Positions 30,878-41,811 of a stretch of 64,000 bases of DNA are shown here, piece after piece (the first letter of the stretch is position 1; each line of letters begins with the position of its first letter). A program made the position numbers and the translations under genes. The notes under the pieces are model-generated. The model was not told the DNA's origin and searched no databases. It saw nothing but the letters and a program-made list of their open reading frames with translations. Origin of the DNA: Azorinus chamasolen. Its lineage: Eukaryota > Mollusca > Bivalvia > Cardiida > Solecurtidae. The DNA is taken from positions 64,147,423-64,211,422 of the forward strand of contig OY755237.1 in NCBI GenBank assembly GCA_963576725.1, in the 5' to 3' direction.

Positions 30878-31030
30878 CAGGTTAAATTATGAACTCGGGA
30901 TGTTATGGCCATTGCAGACACTGCACACTCAGATCTAATTCCATAAACAAAAAGAGCAGACCCTGATCTGATGACTCCTTTTATAAGGAGCCATCTGATC
31001 TGGGTTACTCCTGTTTGGGATAGGAATACA
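30878..31030 (-). mobile_element. G-family partial MITE
   Basis: ATGGCCATTGCAGACACTG, core GATGACTCCTTTTATAAGGAG, ends lost. Confidence 0.6.
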
Positions 31031-31034
31031 CACA

Positions 31035-31135
31035 ATTTAAGCAGCCATAAAAAAAAGACATTTTTTGTGGTCTAAAGTAATGCAGAATTCTTCATTATTT
31101 TTGCTCTGCAATAAGCAACCTCCGTTTTTGAATAC
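31035..31135. mobile_element. C-family relic
   Basis: Degenerate arms TTTAAGCAGCCATAA and TGCAATAAGCAACCTCCG. Confidence 0.4.
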
Positions 31136-31161
31136 ATTTTGCATAGATTTACAAACTGTGA

Positions 31162-31557
31162 CAGAGCGGTACATAGTATTTTCAAATACTAAAATTGTAA
31201 TATGTTGTGACCACTAAGTCTTGTAACAATCGTCTCATAACCCCTTTCCTCCAAAGGCTATTTTTAGATCCAACCACTTTGAATAAATCTACCGAAAAGG
31301 AGCATTAACTAGAGAAAAGGAAAAGTTTAGAATTTTGTAGTTTGAAACCATTGTGTTAAATAGAGCATTTGCTCCTATAGGAGCAAATGCTCTATTTATC
31401 ACAATGGTTTCAGAAAGTGACTTTCACAGAGGCGTAGAAAGGCATTTTTATGGAGGGAAGGGTTTAAGATGATTGCAACAAATGGTCACAATATAGGGCT
31501 TGTGGAGAGATAAAGGAGCAACTGAAATTAATTTATACACATCTTATGCAGCCTCTG
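31162..31557. mobile_element. D-family MITE carrying a B at its hairpin apex
   Basis: CAGAGCGGTACATAG to ATCTTATGCAGCCTCTG; left stem ends AACAATCGTCTCA, right stem resumes AGATGATTGCAAC. Confidence 0.75.
31237..31467 (+). mobile_element. B-family MITE nested in D
   Basis: ATAACCCCTTTCCTCC to GAGGGAAGGGTTTAA, perfect core with GCTCCTATAGGAGC. Confidence 0.9.
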
Positions 31558-31840
31558 CTGTGAGTTAAAAATTCTAACTGTATATGACCAATTCCGAAAA
31601 TTGTTAACGATCTAAATTACAGTTCAGTTGGTTCTCCGTTCTCGAGGGATGTATCATTGGTTTACCTATTTTTGCCGGTATGTGAATCTATTTTTGTTTG
31701 GTGGAGCAAGGTGGGCTTACTCTTCATGATCGAAACTCCGAAATAAAGACAGGATCTAGAAATTGGACAACTGGAAAATGCATTAACTCTGTCAGCACTA
31801 AGTATCTTTTGTCTGCAGAATTTGTCCCCTGCTTCAATTG
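31558..31840. other. Unique DNA ending in an E left-end fragment
   Basis: From 31786, TTAACTCTGTCAGCACTAAG and TCTGCAGAATTTGTCC match the E left end up to its internal TTAA. Confidence 0.5.
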
Positions 31841-32047
31841 TTAACCTTTTCCCTCTTATAAACGCTTTTTCATGTGTTTGTATGTAGGAGACGTCTGATC
31901 AGGGTCTGCTCTGTTTGCTTATGATATGGTATAGATATGGTTCCTAGTAGTTTTTGTTACAGCAAAATATTCCCTTTAAAATTTTACATTCACCTAATAA
32001 ATATTCATGATGTCATTATTTCTTATAATGAACAGGTAAAGGGTTAA
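31841..32047 (+). mobile_element. A2-family MITE, left arm deleted
   Basis: TTAACCTTTTCCCTCTTATA to GAACAGGTAAAGGGTTAA; one arm of the core is missing. Inserted at the TTAA inside the E fragment. Confidence 0.8.
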
Positions 32048-32275
32048 CCCATTCCTTCATATTGATGCCTTTTGACGCCTCTGCAAAAGTCACCTGTTGA
32101 AACCATTGTGATAAATAGAGCATTAATTTTGCTCCTATAGGAGCAACTGCTCTATTTATCGCAATGTTTCAAACTATAAAATTCTTAAATTTTCCTTTTC
32201 TCTAGTTAATGCTCCTTTTCGGTAGATTTATTCAAAGAGATTGTATCTAAAAATAGCCTATGAGGTAATGGGTTA
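32044..32275 (-). mobile_element. B-family MITE
   Basis: TTAACCCATTCCTTCATATT to GAGGTAATGGGTTAA; apex flank altered by an extra TTAATT. Confidence 0.85.
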
Positions 32276-32331
32276 AAGAGTGAAGGGTTAAAATACATAT
32301 TTCTTACATTTGAAAAAAGGCAGTGTGTGTG

Positions 32332-32469
32332 TTAACCCATTCCCTCATATAAGCATGTTTTCACTTATTAGCAAACAGAGTAGACCAAGATCAGACGGCT
32401 CCTATAGGACTGATTGGACTCTATAGTTGAACACTGATTTACATGAATTTTCGTTTGGTATAGGCTTAA
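32332..32469 (+). mobile_element. A-family left half joined to F tail
   Basis: TTAACCCATTCCCTCATATA, core to GGCTCCTATAGG, then ACTCTATAGTTGAACACTGA as in F. Confidence 0.6.
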
Positions 32470-32657
32470 CCCTTTACTCCATGAATATTCATGTAAGAAA
32501 TAAAGACATCATGCATATTAATTAGATGATTTGTTATAAGAAACTGTAGAATCATATCTATATTATATCATAAGCAAACAGAGCAGACCCTGATCTATAG
32601 GTTCTATACTCTGTTTGCAAGGGTGTAGTAAGGCGTATTTATGGAGTAAAGGATTAA
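32466..32657 (-). mobile_element. G-family MITE, core deleted
   Basis: TTAACCCTTTACTCCATGAA to GGAGTAAAGGATTAA. Confidence 0.8.
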
Positions 32658-32708
32658 TAATGATTGACCATTCCATCTTGAAGAATTCTGAGCATTGTTC
32701 AATCTTTA

Positions 32709-33066
32709 ACTCGTTACCTGGTAGAGATGCCTTTGCAACAGAGAAGACCCAGATCAGATGACCTATGTAGGATCCTTTTGTTTTATTTTGTTTTTATGGG
32801 GTTTTACATCGTTTTATCTGTATTTCAGTCATAATTATCACGTCTAGCTCAGAATTACAGGTAAAGGAAGACCCCAGAGGTTCTTCTGTTCATGGAACAA
32901 ATGACATTGTTGGTGCGCAGAAGAACATCCGGGTAGAACCACTGACCTAACGGCTTATAGAATAGATTGGATTCCACATTGTCCCTGATGCCATTGTAAA
33001 TTATCAGCTAGTAAATATTCCTACATTCATTATTTCGTACATGAAAACTCGTAAAGAAAATTGTTA
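32709..33066 (+). mobile_element. G-family MITE split by a dispersed repeat
   Basis: CGTTACCTGGTAGAGATGC and core to CTATGTAGGA; an insert at about 32775-32955; resumes TAGAATAGATTGGATTCCA. Confidence 0.55.
32785..32955. repeat. Dispersed bivalve-type repeat
   Basis: GGGGTTTTACATCGTTTTAT and TGTATTTCAGTCATAATTAT, then GCGCAGAAGAACATCCGGGT. Resembles a repeat frequent in bivalve introns (memory). Confidence 0.45.
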
Positions 33067-33633
33067 AATGGAATGTTTCCCAGTTAGCACAATTTGTGAC
33101 TTTAATATTGACACACAGCAAATTGAAAGGTGCATGGTGAGTGTGAAAATGGGTCAACAGAAAAAATTGTTATATGCAAAACTTGCCACTTGCAAGCAAA
33201 GAGTGTCTTGATTTTATCTACAACAGTATCATAACATTGTTCATCTTGATGGCAATGTGAAGCATAAAAGCAGACTGGTTACAAGTTTCATTCTTCAGAG
33301 AGTGAAAACGCACATTGCAATGCCACTTTCACTCACACTTTGTGTTGGGAAGTGCATGACTTTGTGACAAGACCGATTTACACGGAGTTGGGATGAAATA
33401 GAAAGTGTCAGGTATTTGCTGAATAACTGACAGGCTTCCAGGTAACTTGGAGGTAAACAAGCATGTAGATAACACTGAGCATGATGTTGATGAGTCGAGA
33501 AAGTGACAGCGACTCATGTACATGGGCAATAAAGAGAAAAAACATGCTATGTGATATTACGATTCACCCACATTTGATCTTCGACAGAATAGAAATGCCA
33601 CAATTTTCTGTTAGAATGTTTCTTCTCAAGGAC
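33067..33633. other. Unique intronic DNA
   Basis: No coding exon or repeat recognised; short ORFs on both strands lack splice context. Confidence 0.5.
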
Positions 33634-33879
33634 TTAACCCTTTCCCTGTTCTATGTTTATTCCAAATTTCAATACCTACTGAATATTTATGGTCAAAACA
33701 GTTATAATGACATATGGAAGTTGGAATACTGTAGCCATGTTAGAAACTAAAGAAACAGATCTATAAAATTCCATAAACAGAGCAGACCCTGATCAGACGA
33801 CTCCTATAGGAGCCGTCTGATCTGGATCTTCTCTGTTTGCAGTTGTGTGAAAATGTGTTTATATGGGGGAAAGGGTTAA
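33634..33879 (-). mobile_element. A-family MITE
   Basis: TTAACCCTTTCCCTGTTCTA to GGGGGAAAGGGTTAA. Confidence 0.9.
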
Positions 33880-34308
33880 CCCTTTCAGTGTTCGAAACAA
33901 GTCAGTTATATCCTACACAAACAGTGTAAACCCAAATATCTACCTAAAGTAGCCCTCTCATAAAGGTCTGCACTGTTTGTCATATTACACTTTTCTTTTA
34001 ACCCTTTCCTCCATAAAAACGCCTTTCTACGCCTCTGTAATAACCACTTCTTGAAACCATTGTGATAAATAGAGCATTTGCTCCTATAGGAGCAAATGCT
34101 CTATTAATCACAATGGTTTCAAACTACAAAATTCAAAAATTTTACTTTTCTCTTGTAAATGCTCCTTTTGGTTAGATTCATTCAAAGAGGTTGGGTCTAA
34201 AAATAGCCTATGGAGGAAAGGGTTAAATAAATGCCTCCATTTACGATAAGCTTGACCTGTTTGAATATTGGAATAGGCCATTTGACAATTCAGCATTGAA
34301 AGGGTTAG
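33876..34308 (+). mobile_element. F-family MITE carrying nested B
   Basis: TTAACCCTTTCAGTGTTCG; core CACAAACAGTGTAAACCC; CATATTACACTTTTCTTT; nested B; then GATAAGCTTGACCTGTTTGA and TTGAAAGGGTTAG. Confidence 0.8.
33998..34226 (-). mobile_element. B-family MITE nested in F
   Basis: TTAACCCTTTCCTCCATAAA to TGGAGGAAAGGGTTAA, perfect apex. Confidence 0.9.
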
Positions 34309-34309
34309 A

Positions 34310-34484
34310 CTGAATGAGGGAAATAGGTGTACTCTCATTTACAAACAGTGTAGACCCAGATCAGAGGGCCCCTAGAGGAGCTCTCTGATGGGGGGTCTGC
34401 ACTGTTTGTTATTCAGATTATGGACTCTATCAATAAACAGTGATGTACTATTGTAGTGTCAACACTTACCGTTGAAAGGTTTAA
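34310..34484 (+). mobile_element. F-family MITE
   Basis: CAGTGTAGACCCAGATCAGA core, TCAATAAACAGTGATG, TTGAAAGGTTTAA. Confidence 0.75.
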
Positions 34485-34730
34485 CCCTTTCCCTGTTCTA
34501 TGTTTATTACAAATTTGAATACCTACTGAATGTTCATGGACAAAATAGTTATAATTAAATATGGAAGGTGGTACATTGTATCTATTTTAAAGATTAAAGA
34601 AACATATCTATCAAGTTCCACAAGCAAACAGAGCAGACCCTGATCAGACGGCTCCTCTAGGAGCCGTCTGATCTGGGTCTACTCTGTTTGCAGATGCGCA
34701 AAAACACGTTTATATGAGGGAAAGGGTTAA
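34481..34730 (-). mobile_element. A-family MITE
   Basis: TTAACCCTTTCCCTGTTCTA to GAGGGAAAGGGTTAA; core GACGGCTCCTCTAGGAGCCGTC. Confidence 0.9.
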
Positions 34731-35099
34731 ACTGACATTTACTTTTGTTTTAGCAGGAAAGAAGACCTTGGGTGATGAAAATGTTACTTCTTGTTCAATT
34801 CCAGCACTCTGTCTGCAGATCATAATCATTCAGTAATTGGCATGCATGAAGTGTACAAAAAACGGACAAAGGAATTATGTCTACCCCATCTAATTGTTTT
34901 TTTGCTAGTTAATATCTCTCTTTCTGTAAAAAACAATGTTTGCTTAAAATGGGATCTGTTGCAATATTTTCGAAATCTGGCTTTGAGAAACGGTTAACTG
35001 AGTGTCAAATAGCTTGGATCCTGATGAGCCACCAACTTCATGCTTGTAAATGTCAGTCAGCTAGCACTTGGCAGGACAAGTGTTAATGCAGCTAGTTGT
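34731..35099. other. Unique DNA and E relic
   Basis: From about 34995: GTTAACTGAGTGTCAAATAG and TTGGATCCTGATGAGCC, an E half. Confidence 0.5.
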
Positions 35100-35352
35100 T
35101 TAACCCTTTCCCTGTTCTATGTTTATTCCAAATCGCAATACTTACTGGAAATTCATGAACAAAATACTTACAATGAAATACGGAAGGTGGAACATTGTAG
35201 CCATTTTAGAAATTAAAGACACAGATCTTTCATCTTCCATTAGCAAACAGAGCAGACCATGATCAGACGGCTCCTATAGGAGCCGTCTGATCTGGGTCTA
35301 CTCTGTTTGCAGATTTGTGAAAATGTGTTTATACATATGAAGGAAAGGTTAA
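35100..35352 (-). mobile_element. A-family MITE
   Basis: TTAACCCTTTCCCTGTTCTA to GAAGGAAAGGTTAA. Confidence 0.9.
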
Positions 35353-35533
35353 CCCTTTTAAAGCTGAATTTTCAGAGTGGAATAGCCCATCAGTGTAATG
35401 AACTATAGTCCACTCAGTATGAAAGGCTTAAACCTGCTAGAGGATTTTGAATCACAGAGTAGGAGCCCTTTGATCTGGGTCTACACTGTTGGCAAAATGT
35501 CACTACATGCGAGTCTTCAGTTGGAAGGGTTAA
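35349..35533 (-). mobile_element. F-family MITE, core arm missing
   Basis: TTAACCCTTTTAAAGCTG to GTTGGAAGGGTTAA. Confidence 0.8.
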
Positions 35534-35644
35534 CCCTTACCTTCATATAAGCGCATTTTCATGCATTTGCAAACAGAGTAGACCCAGATGAGATGACTCC
35601 TATAGCAGGGTTTTCTCTATTTATTGATGAAATTACAATATATT
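35530..35644 (+). mobile_element. A-family fragment
   Basis: TTAACCCTTACCTTCATATA, GAGTAGACCCAGATGAGATG, truncated. Confidence 0.7.
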
Positions 35645-35788
35645 TAAGCAAATGCTCTATTCTATTTATCACAATGGTTTCAAACTACAAAATTCTAAAA
35701 AAAAATCCTTTTCTCTAGTTAATGCTCCTTTTTGGTAGATTTATTCAAGTGGTTGGATCTAAAAATAGCCTATGAGGGAATGGGTTAA
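35645..35788 (-). mobile_element. B-family half element
   Basis: Begins inside the right arm (AAGCAAATGCTCTATTC) and runs to GAGGGAATGGGTTAA. Confidence 0.8.
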
Positions 35789-36031
35789 CACTTACCTGAA
35801 TGAATAATTATGTAAGAAATCATGACTGTGAGTACTAGTTCACTGAATTTTTTTAATGGCATTTTGTACAAAGGAATTTTTGACTGATAGAAACTGTAAA
35901 ATCAGATTTATATTATTTCACCAGCAAACAGAACCGACCCTGATCAAACAACTCTCACAGGAGCTGTCTGATATTGGTTAGTTCTGTTTGCAAAGGCGTC
36001 AAAAGGGCGTAACTATGAAGCAAAGGGTTAA
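35785..36031 (-). mobile_element. G-family MITE
   Basis: TTAACACTTACCTGAATG to GAAGCAAAGGGTTAA. Confidence 0.75.
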
Positions 36032-36189
36032 TGCCTTTTAAGCTATTTCAACTTTTCGATTAGTCTCCAAATCAAAAAGATATTTTATCCTCTGAAGTTC
36101 CATGCTATCAACAATTTATTAGAGTTATCAGCAAGAGGTTGTGATACTCCCTCACAGAAGTGGCCCGAGAGATGTATAAGCACATATCT

Positions 36190-36400
36190 TACAGTAAAAC
36201 CTGTCTAAACCAAACTTTTAGCACTTAAAAAAAATTCGATTTTTTGTATGTAAGTGGCTGCTTAAGGCAGGGTGAAAGTCATGCTGAAAGCTTCTATGGG
36301 AGCTTTCTGCATTACTTTCACCCTACATTAAGCAGCAACCTATCTTAAAGACCAGTATTGCTACAATTTTGAAAGTCCATTTTAGAGCGGTTTTACTGTT
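36190..36400. mobile_element. C-family MITE
   Basis: TACAGTAAAACCTGTCTAAA to TAGAGCGGTTTTACTGTT; core AAAGCTTCTATGGGAGCTTT. Confidence 0.85.
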
Positions 36401-36777
36401 TATCAAATCAGTCTTGAAAATCAGACATGCAATCATTTGAACAGCCTTGCTTTGAGGCAATTAATCGTTCAGTTGCTGTAAAACATAATGTTTGCTCAAA
36501 CTCTGATCAACAGCAATTAATTACGTATGTCAAATTCTTTTCAAGTTTTTACAAAACTGTTCACCAAGTGACAAAGAGCTTGGACCTTGATCAGACACTG
36601 AGCTTTTTGCCATGTCTAATCAGGATCCATGCTTGTTTGCAGATTGAGACACAGGTTGTGTGATAAGAAGAGTAAGGGTACACTCGAAAATTGATAAATC
36701 GTAAAATTGCTTGATCCATGCAAATATTCTAAGGTATTAGAAGTAGAGAAAAAGCTATTGCTGGACCATAATTATAC
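36401..36777. mobile_element. E relic and unique DNA
   Basis: GAGCTTGGACCTTGATCAGA and CAGGATCCATGCTTGTTTGC frame a decayed E core; rest unique. Confidence 0.4.
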
Positions 36778-37908
36778 TACAGTATATTGGCGATATTTCA
36801 AGCACCGTCGGGAATCAGCAAAAACCTCGAATTATCGCAATGCTCGAAATAACCGATCTCTAGCATTTTGTGTCATTTCCAGGAGCATTGTTTGATGACA
36901 AGAGGAAGCGTATATCTTCACAGTAAACTTTTTAACATTATCATAAACTTCAATGCGTTTATAATGCATCGATTCTTCCCTTATATAAGTGATAACAGAA
37001 AACACCATTTACATCGGCGACCGAAGTTTTGAACAGTATAATTTGTATGGGTCCGTTCAACGGACCCTTCACAATAAACTCAAAACTTGTTTCAAACCAT
37101 TTAGGCATATCCCTTGAACAGTCCCGGCATATAGCGTTATGACGTTTATTTTGCATATTTTCCATTTGTCGACATTAATTTAGTTGTCGGTGCTGAGTTG
37201 ATGCACAAACTAACATTTTCGTTTCGTTCCCGTGCTCTTTCGTAGTAAGGAAAATCAGGGCGAGTGACCAAATTAATTAATAATCGGAACACTCGGAGTT
37301 TTTCGTCTGACATAGTTATTCTCGTTCATCTCTCGTAGCAAGAGTCTGCATGAACGAGACTGTCTAAAATTAACAAAAATATTGCGCATTTCAAAGCACT
37401 ACACGAAAAGCACTGCACTATTTCTAAATTTAAAGTAGAAAGACGTTATAAGGCACACTTTCAGCGGTACCGACAATTCACAACACGTTTGCGAACGTAT
37501 GCAAATTATGATTGTGACTCTTTGTTTATTAGACTTCAGTCTACTAAATTCTCATCATTATTTACACCAAAGTAAAGTCTGCATTCAATGAATGTGTTAT
37601 CCACACATTTGGAAGATCTAATGTCCCATAGACGGATCTTTCAAAAGGTCACGACAACGTATCGAGAAGGTGTGAATAATTACCTCGGAAGTGGGAAAAC
37701 ACCTAGCTCGAATTAAACAATCAATAAAAGGAACCAGAATGATCCGCGGGACCAGCACACATGCTCGAATTTTCGGATTATCGCTATTCGGATTAATGCA
37801 GGTATTTTCAATTAGATTTGATAGAATTTGAGCCGGGACATCAACATTCCCTCGGAATAAGAGGGTATCTCGGAAAAACGAGAGTCGAAATAACGCCGTT
37901 ATACTGTA
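36778..37908. mobile_element. Pogo/Tc1-like non-autonomous element, 1.1 kb
   Basis: TACAGTATATTGGCGATATT to CGAAATAACGCCGTTATACTGTA, TA at both ends. Both arms match the 601-1016 copy, which lacks the 700-bp interior. A minus-strand ORF enters the right arm but shows no transposase motif. Confidence 0.7.
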
Positions 37909-37931
37909 CTTGCAATCTGTGATCGCTGATC

Positions 37932-38124
37932 CAGAGGTCCAGATAAGATGCATAAATTTAAACATTTTCAAGCGTATCTCCTTTATTTCTCCACCAAACC
38001 CTATACTGTGACCACTCTTTAGAATCGTCTCTTCGAGACGATTCTAAAGAGTGGTCACAGTATAGGGTTTGGTGGAGAAATGATGATATTAGTATATGGG
38101 TACGCATCTTTATCTGCAGCTCTG
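37932..38124. mobile_element. D-family MITE, near-intact
   Basis: CAGAGGTCCAGATAAGATGC to TTTATCTGCAGCTCTG. Perfect long stem from CTCCACCAAACCCTATACTG through AGAATCGTCTC-TTC-GAGACG to its mirror. Confidence 0.9.
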
Positions 38125-38171
38125 CTCATCACAGATGGACTTTGGTTGTCTCCCTAATAAACACTGACATT

Positions 38172-38414
38172 TTAAGCTTTTGCTCCATAAATACGCCTTT
38201 CTACGCCTTTGCAAACAGAGTAGACCCAGATCAGACTGCTCCTATTGGAGTCGTCTGATCAGGGTCCGCTCTGTATTATGATATAATATAGATATTATTC
38301 TACCGTTTCTGGCATGGCTAAAACTTCCTCTATGTGCTATTGTAACAAACTAATCTAATTAATATTCCTGATGTCATTATTTCTTACATGAATATTCATG
38401 AAGGAAAGGGTTAA
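38172..38414 (+). mobile_element. G-family MITE
   Basis: TTAAGCTTTTGCTCCATAAA to GAAGGAAAGGGTTAA. Confidence 0.85.
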
Positions 38415-38419
38415 TTCTT

Positions 38420-39020
38420 TAAATTTGAGAAACAAGTCGTGTAGAACCATATCATAGGACTCAAAGAGGAGCTAACTGGTCCGGTCTGCACTATTCAAAA
38501 TCATTATACCCCCGCAAACTTGTTTGAAGGGGTATACTGGAATCACCCTGTCCGGCGGTCAGTCGGGTGGTTTGTGGAACGGTCGATCAGTCGACCCATC
38601 CGCATTTGAACATGGCTAGCTGGGGTCGCAAACTCTGCTTTCAGTTTTAAAGTTGTTGGCTTTATATTTGGTATTCATAATAACCACGATTAGTAGATTT
38701 GCAAGGCACAATTTTCATGTGTTTACTGCTGAGCATTGCAGAATTATCTCCCCTTGAACTTTGAGTATTTTTTGTCATTTTGGCTTGAAAAATGGATATT
38801 TGGATTTGCGATCAAGGCTGCTGTGCGGGGTTATTCCGTCACCTTTATTGATTATAAGTTCTAGTTCTTACAGTGTAAATTTAGCTGAAAATAATTTGGA
38901 AAGTCAAGTGGTTGGGGCCATGATCAGAGAAAGGAGAGTGCACTCCAGATGTTCTCTGATCTTAGTCTACACTGCATGCAATACCAGTGTCACTAAGTCT
39001 TATTCAAAGTATTATGGTGT
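38420..39020 (+). mobile_element. F-family relic split by a dispersed repeat
   Basis: AACAAGTCGTGTAGAACC and CTGCACTATTCAAAAT before the insert; GATGTTCTCTGATCTTAGTC and CTACACTGCATGC after. Confidence 0.4.
38505..38865. repeat. Dispersed bivalve-type repeat (CCCCCGCAAAC class)
   Basis: ATACCCCCGCAAACTTGTTT, GGGGTATACTGGAATCACCC, TGTCCGGCGGTCAGTC, later TTATCTCCCCTTGAACTTTG. I recognise this opening from many bivalve genomic sequences. Confidence 0.6.
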
Positions 39021-39065
39021 GAGGAGTTATCATATGGGAAAGTTATAACATTGACATATGTGAAT

Positions 39066-39270
39066 TACAGTAGAACCTGTCATAAGCGGCCATTTTGAGG
39101 TCTAATTGTGGGTCTATAAGACAAGTGGTAGCTTAATGCATGTCAAAAGTAATGCAGAAAGCTCCTATAGGAGCTTTCTGCATTACTTTTGCCCTGCATT
39201 AAGCAACCGACAGTTTTTTTGACTCCCATATTCAATAAATGATTGTCCGCTTAGCACAGGTTTTACTGTA
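39066..39270. mobile_element. C-family MITE
   Basis: TACAGTAGAACCTGTCATAA to CACAGGTTTTACTGTA; perfect core with AAGCTCCTATAGGAGCTT. Confidence 0.9.
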
Positions 39271-39424
39271 GTTGCATTGATCCTGTGATTAACAGAAAGC
39301 CCCAAAGCTATGATTAGTAATTCCATTTTATTGTTTCTTGACTGTAAAGCGGTTTTAACAAATTTACTCTTATGTTACAATAAACTATACTCATTACATT
39401 GTATAAAGTACACTAAAACCATTT

Positions 39425-39620
39425 CATTGCAGAACATAATAAGTCGCTAATATCCTTTGCAAACAGTGTAGACCCAGATGAGTTGGCTCCTAGAGGAGCC
39501 CTCTCGTCAGGGCCAGCAGTGTTTGTCATGTTACACTTTTTCTTTAAAAAATTCTTCCTGAGTATTCACCTGTTTTAATTTTGGAATAGTTCATTTGAAA
39601 ATTCAGTGTTGAAGGAGATA
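39425..39620 (+). mobile_element. F-family MITE
   Basis: CAGTGTAGACCCAGATGAGT, GGCTCCTAGAGGAGCC, GTTTGTCATGTTACAC, GTTGAAGGAGATAA. Confidence 0.75.
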
Positions 39621-39717
39621 ACATGGTTTACGATTACCTACTTTACGATTACTTGCTTTATGATATTGCGTAGGTAGGTGTCTATTGTATCTTTTCTGTG
39701 AGAATCATGGATGAAAT

Positions 39718-39795
39718 ACAGTTGAACTTCGATATCTCGAACTCGGATAACTTTAACTTCAGGATAACTCGAATTAAAGTTTTGTCTTACCAAAA
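39718..39795. mobile_element. Pogo/Tigger-like terminal fragment
   Basis: TACAGTTGAACTTCGATATC then TCGAACTCGGATAACT, the style of pogo-group ends; no partner end found within the window. Confidence 0.4.
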
Positions 39796-39979
39796 GTAAA
39801 AAAAAACTAAAAATTTTAAAAGAACTTAACTAATTAATATACATAAAGGATGGAGTTTTACTTGAATATTAATTAATTAAAGGTTTAAGAATGACTTAAT
39901 TAGCAAATAACTCAGTACAAAGTGTTAAAATAATCACTTTCACTTTGACTTAGCACTCCAGCTTGTGAATCATTTAATT

Positions 39980-40207
39980 TACCCTTTGAATGTGGGACAC
40001 CCTATGTCTTGGCATTGGCAAAAAGTGTAGACTCTGATCATACGGCTCCTAGAGGAGCCCACTCGGATCATAAGGCTCCTAGAGGAGCCCACTGGTGAGG
40101 GTGTACACTGTTGGCCATTCAAAATCCTCTCACAAATTTACCTTCGGACTTTACCAACAAACAGTTATGGAACAGTCTTCACGAAAATCAGCATTAAAAA
40201 GGCTTAA
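39980..40207 (+). mobile_element. F-family MITE with duplicated apex
   Basis: CCTTTGAATGTGGGACACC left; at about 40037-40096 GATCATACGGCTCCTAGAGG and GATCATAAGGCTCCTAGAGG lie head to tail (30-bp unit); right CAGCATTAAAAAGGCTTAA. Confidence 0.75.
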
Positions 40208-40444
40208 CCCTTTCCTCCATATAAACGTGTTTTCACGCATTTGCAAACAGAGTAGACCAAGATCAGATAGCTCCTATAGGAGCTATCTGATCAGGGTCTG
40301 CTCTGTTTGCTAAACAAAAATAGAAACTGATCTGTTTCTTTAGTTTCTAAAATTGCTAAAATGTTCCACCTTCCGTATTATTTTGTCAATAAATATTCAG
40401 TAGGTATTGAACTTTGGAGTAAATATAGAACAGGGAAAGGGTTA
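40204..40444 (+). mobile_element. A-family MITE
   Basis: TTAACCCTTTCCTCCATATA to GAACAGGGAAAGGGTTAT; core GATAGCTCCTATAGGAGCTATC. Confidence 0.9.
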
Positions 40445-40619
40445 TGTGCACTGGTGACCACAAATGTCATTTGCACAGTGATTGTAGTTAGCTTGGGTGG
40501 CATACAAGTATAACGGCTGTTCAGTTGAATAACAGTCTCAGTTTCTGGACTCGAACCAAGAACCACATATACCAGGTTCAGTGGTTGATGTTCTCAGTTG
40601 TGGTTGATTTTGAAGTCAT

Positions 40620-40820
40620 ACATTAATTACCCGAAGTAATTTGACAGACAACTTTAGGCAAGTAGTGCAGACCCAGATCATTCAGGAGTCATTTGATCAG
40701 GGTCTACACTATTTTCTACTTTGTCTAATTTAAAGATATCAAATGGTGCCAAATTAAATTATTCAGCGTTACAAACCCATTGAGAGGATAGATTTGGTGT
40801 CTGAATACAGAGAGTAAGTA
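40620..40820. mobile_element. J-family element
   Basis: GTGCAGACCCAGATCATTCA core, TTGTCTAATTTAAAGATATC, tail ATTGAGAGGATAGATTTGG. Confidence 0.6.
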
Positions 40821-40903
40821 CAGTTAAAGAAGGGTTCTTGTGGTTTGCAAGAACGGATTCTTAATAAATGACTGTACAAAGGTTTTCCTTACCTTATACA
40901 TCT

Positions 40904-41132
40904 TTAACCCATTCCTCCATAGGCTGTTTTTAGACCCAACCTCTTTGAATAAATCTACCCAAAAGGAGCATTTACTAGAGAAAAGGAGAATTTAAGAATT
41001 GTGTAGTTTTGAAACCATTGTGATAAATAAAGCATTTGCTCCCAAGGAGCAAATGCTCGATTTATCACAATAGTTTCATAAAGTGACTTTTACAGTGGCG
41101 TAGAAAGGCGTTTTAATGGAGGGAATGGTTAA
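40904..41132 (+). mobile_element. B-family MITE
   Basis: TTAACCCATTCCTCCATAGG to GGAGGGAATGGTTAA. Confidence 0.9.
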
Positions 41133-41240
41133 AATGCTTTACACATAATGAATACTCATGTAAGAAACGTTATAATGACAATATGAACAAGGCAAGTATT
41201 GACCAAGGCACATACTGTAGAATCTGATCTATATTAGTCT
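41133..41240 (-). mobile_element. G-family relic
   Basis: AATGAATACTCATGTAAGAA and ACTGTAGAATCTGATC only. Confidence 0.5.
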
Positions 41241-41489
41241 TTAACCCTTTACTCCATAAATACGCCTTTCTACGTCTTTGCAAACACAGAAGACCCCAAT
41301 TAGACGGCTTCTCAGACGGCTCCTGTAGGAGCATTTTTGATCAGAGTCTGTATGTGGGCATATAACATAATATAGATATGATTCTACAGTTTGTCATCGC
41401 CAAAAATTCATGTTTCATTGTGCTATTATAACAAGTAATATTTATGAGGTCATCATTTTGTTCAGGAATACTCATGGAGTAAATATTAA
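41241..41489 (+). mobile_element. G-family MITE
   Basis: TTAACCCTTTACTCCATAAA to CATGGAGTAAATATTAA; core partly duplicated (GACGGCTTCTCAGACGGCTC). Confidence 0.8.
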
Positions 41490-41735
41490 CCCTTTCCCTC
41501 ATATAAACGTGTTTTCACGCATTTGCAAACAGAGTAGACCCAGATCAGACGGCTCCTAGAGGAGCCGTCTGATCAGGGTCTACTCTGTTTGCTAATAGAA
41601 TTTGAAAGATCCGTTTCTTTACTTTCTAAAATGGCTACAAGTTTTTACTTTCCATATTTCATTATAACTATTTTGTTAATGAATATTCAGTAGGTATTGA
41701 AATTTGGCCTAAATACAGAACAGGGAAAGGGTTAA
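41486..41735 (+). mobile_element. A-family MITE, near-consensus
   Basis: TTAACCCTTTCCCTCATATA to GAACAGGGAAAGGGTTAA; perfect GACGGCTCCTAGAGGAGCCGTC. Confidence 0.95.
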
Positions 41736-41811
41736 GCAAACAGAGCAGACCTTAGTCAGGTGGCTCCTACAGGAGCTGTCTGATCTAGATTTACACCAAT
41801 AGCAAAGATGT

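Noticed and set aside
37618..37971. 117-codon minus-strand ORF over the pogo-like right arm
   Set aside because: Crosses from the element into flanking DNA and a D-family MITE, so it cannot be a transposase; no catalytic motif seen.
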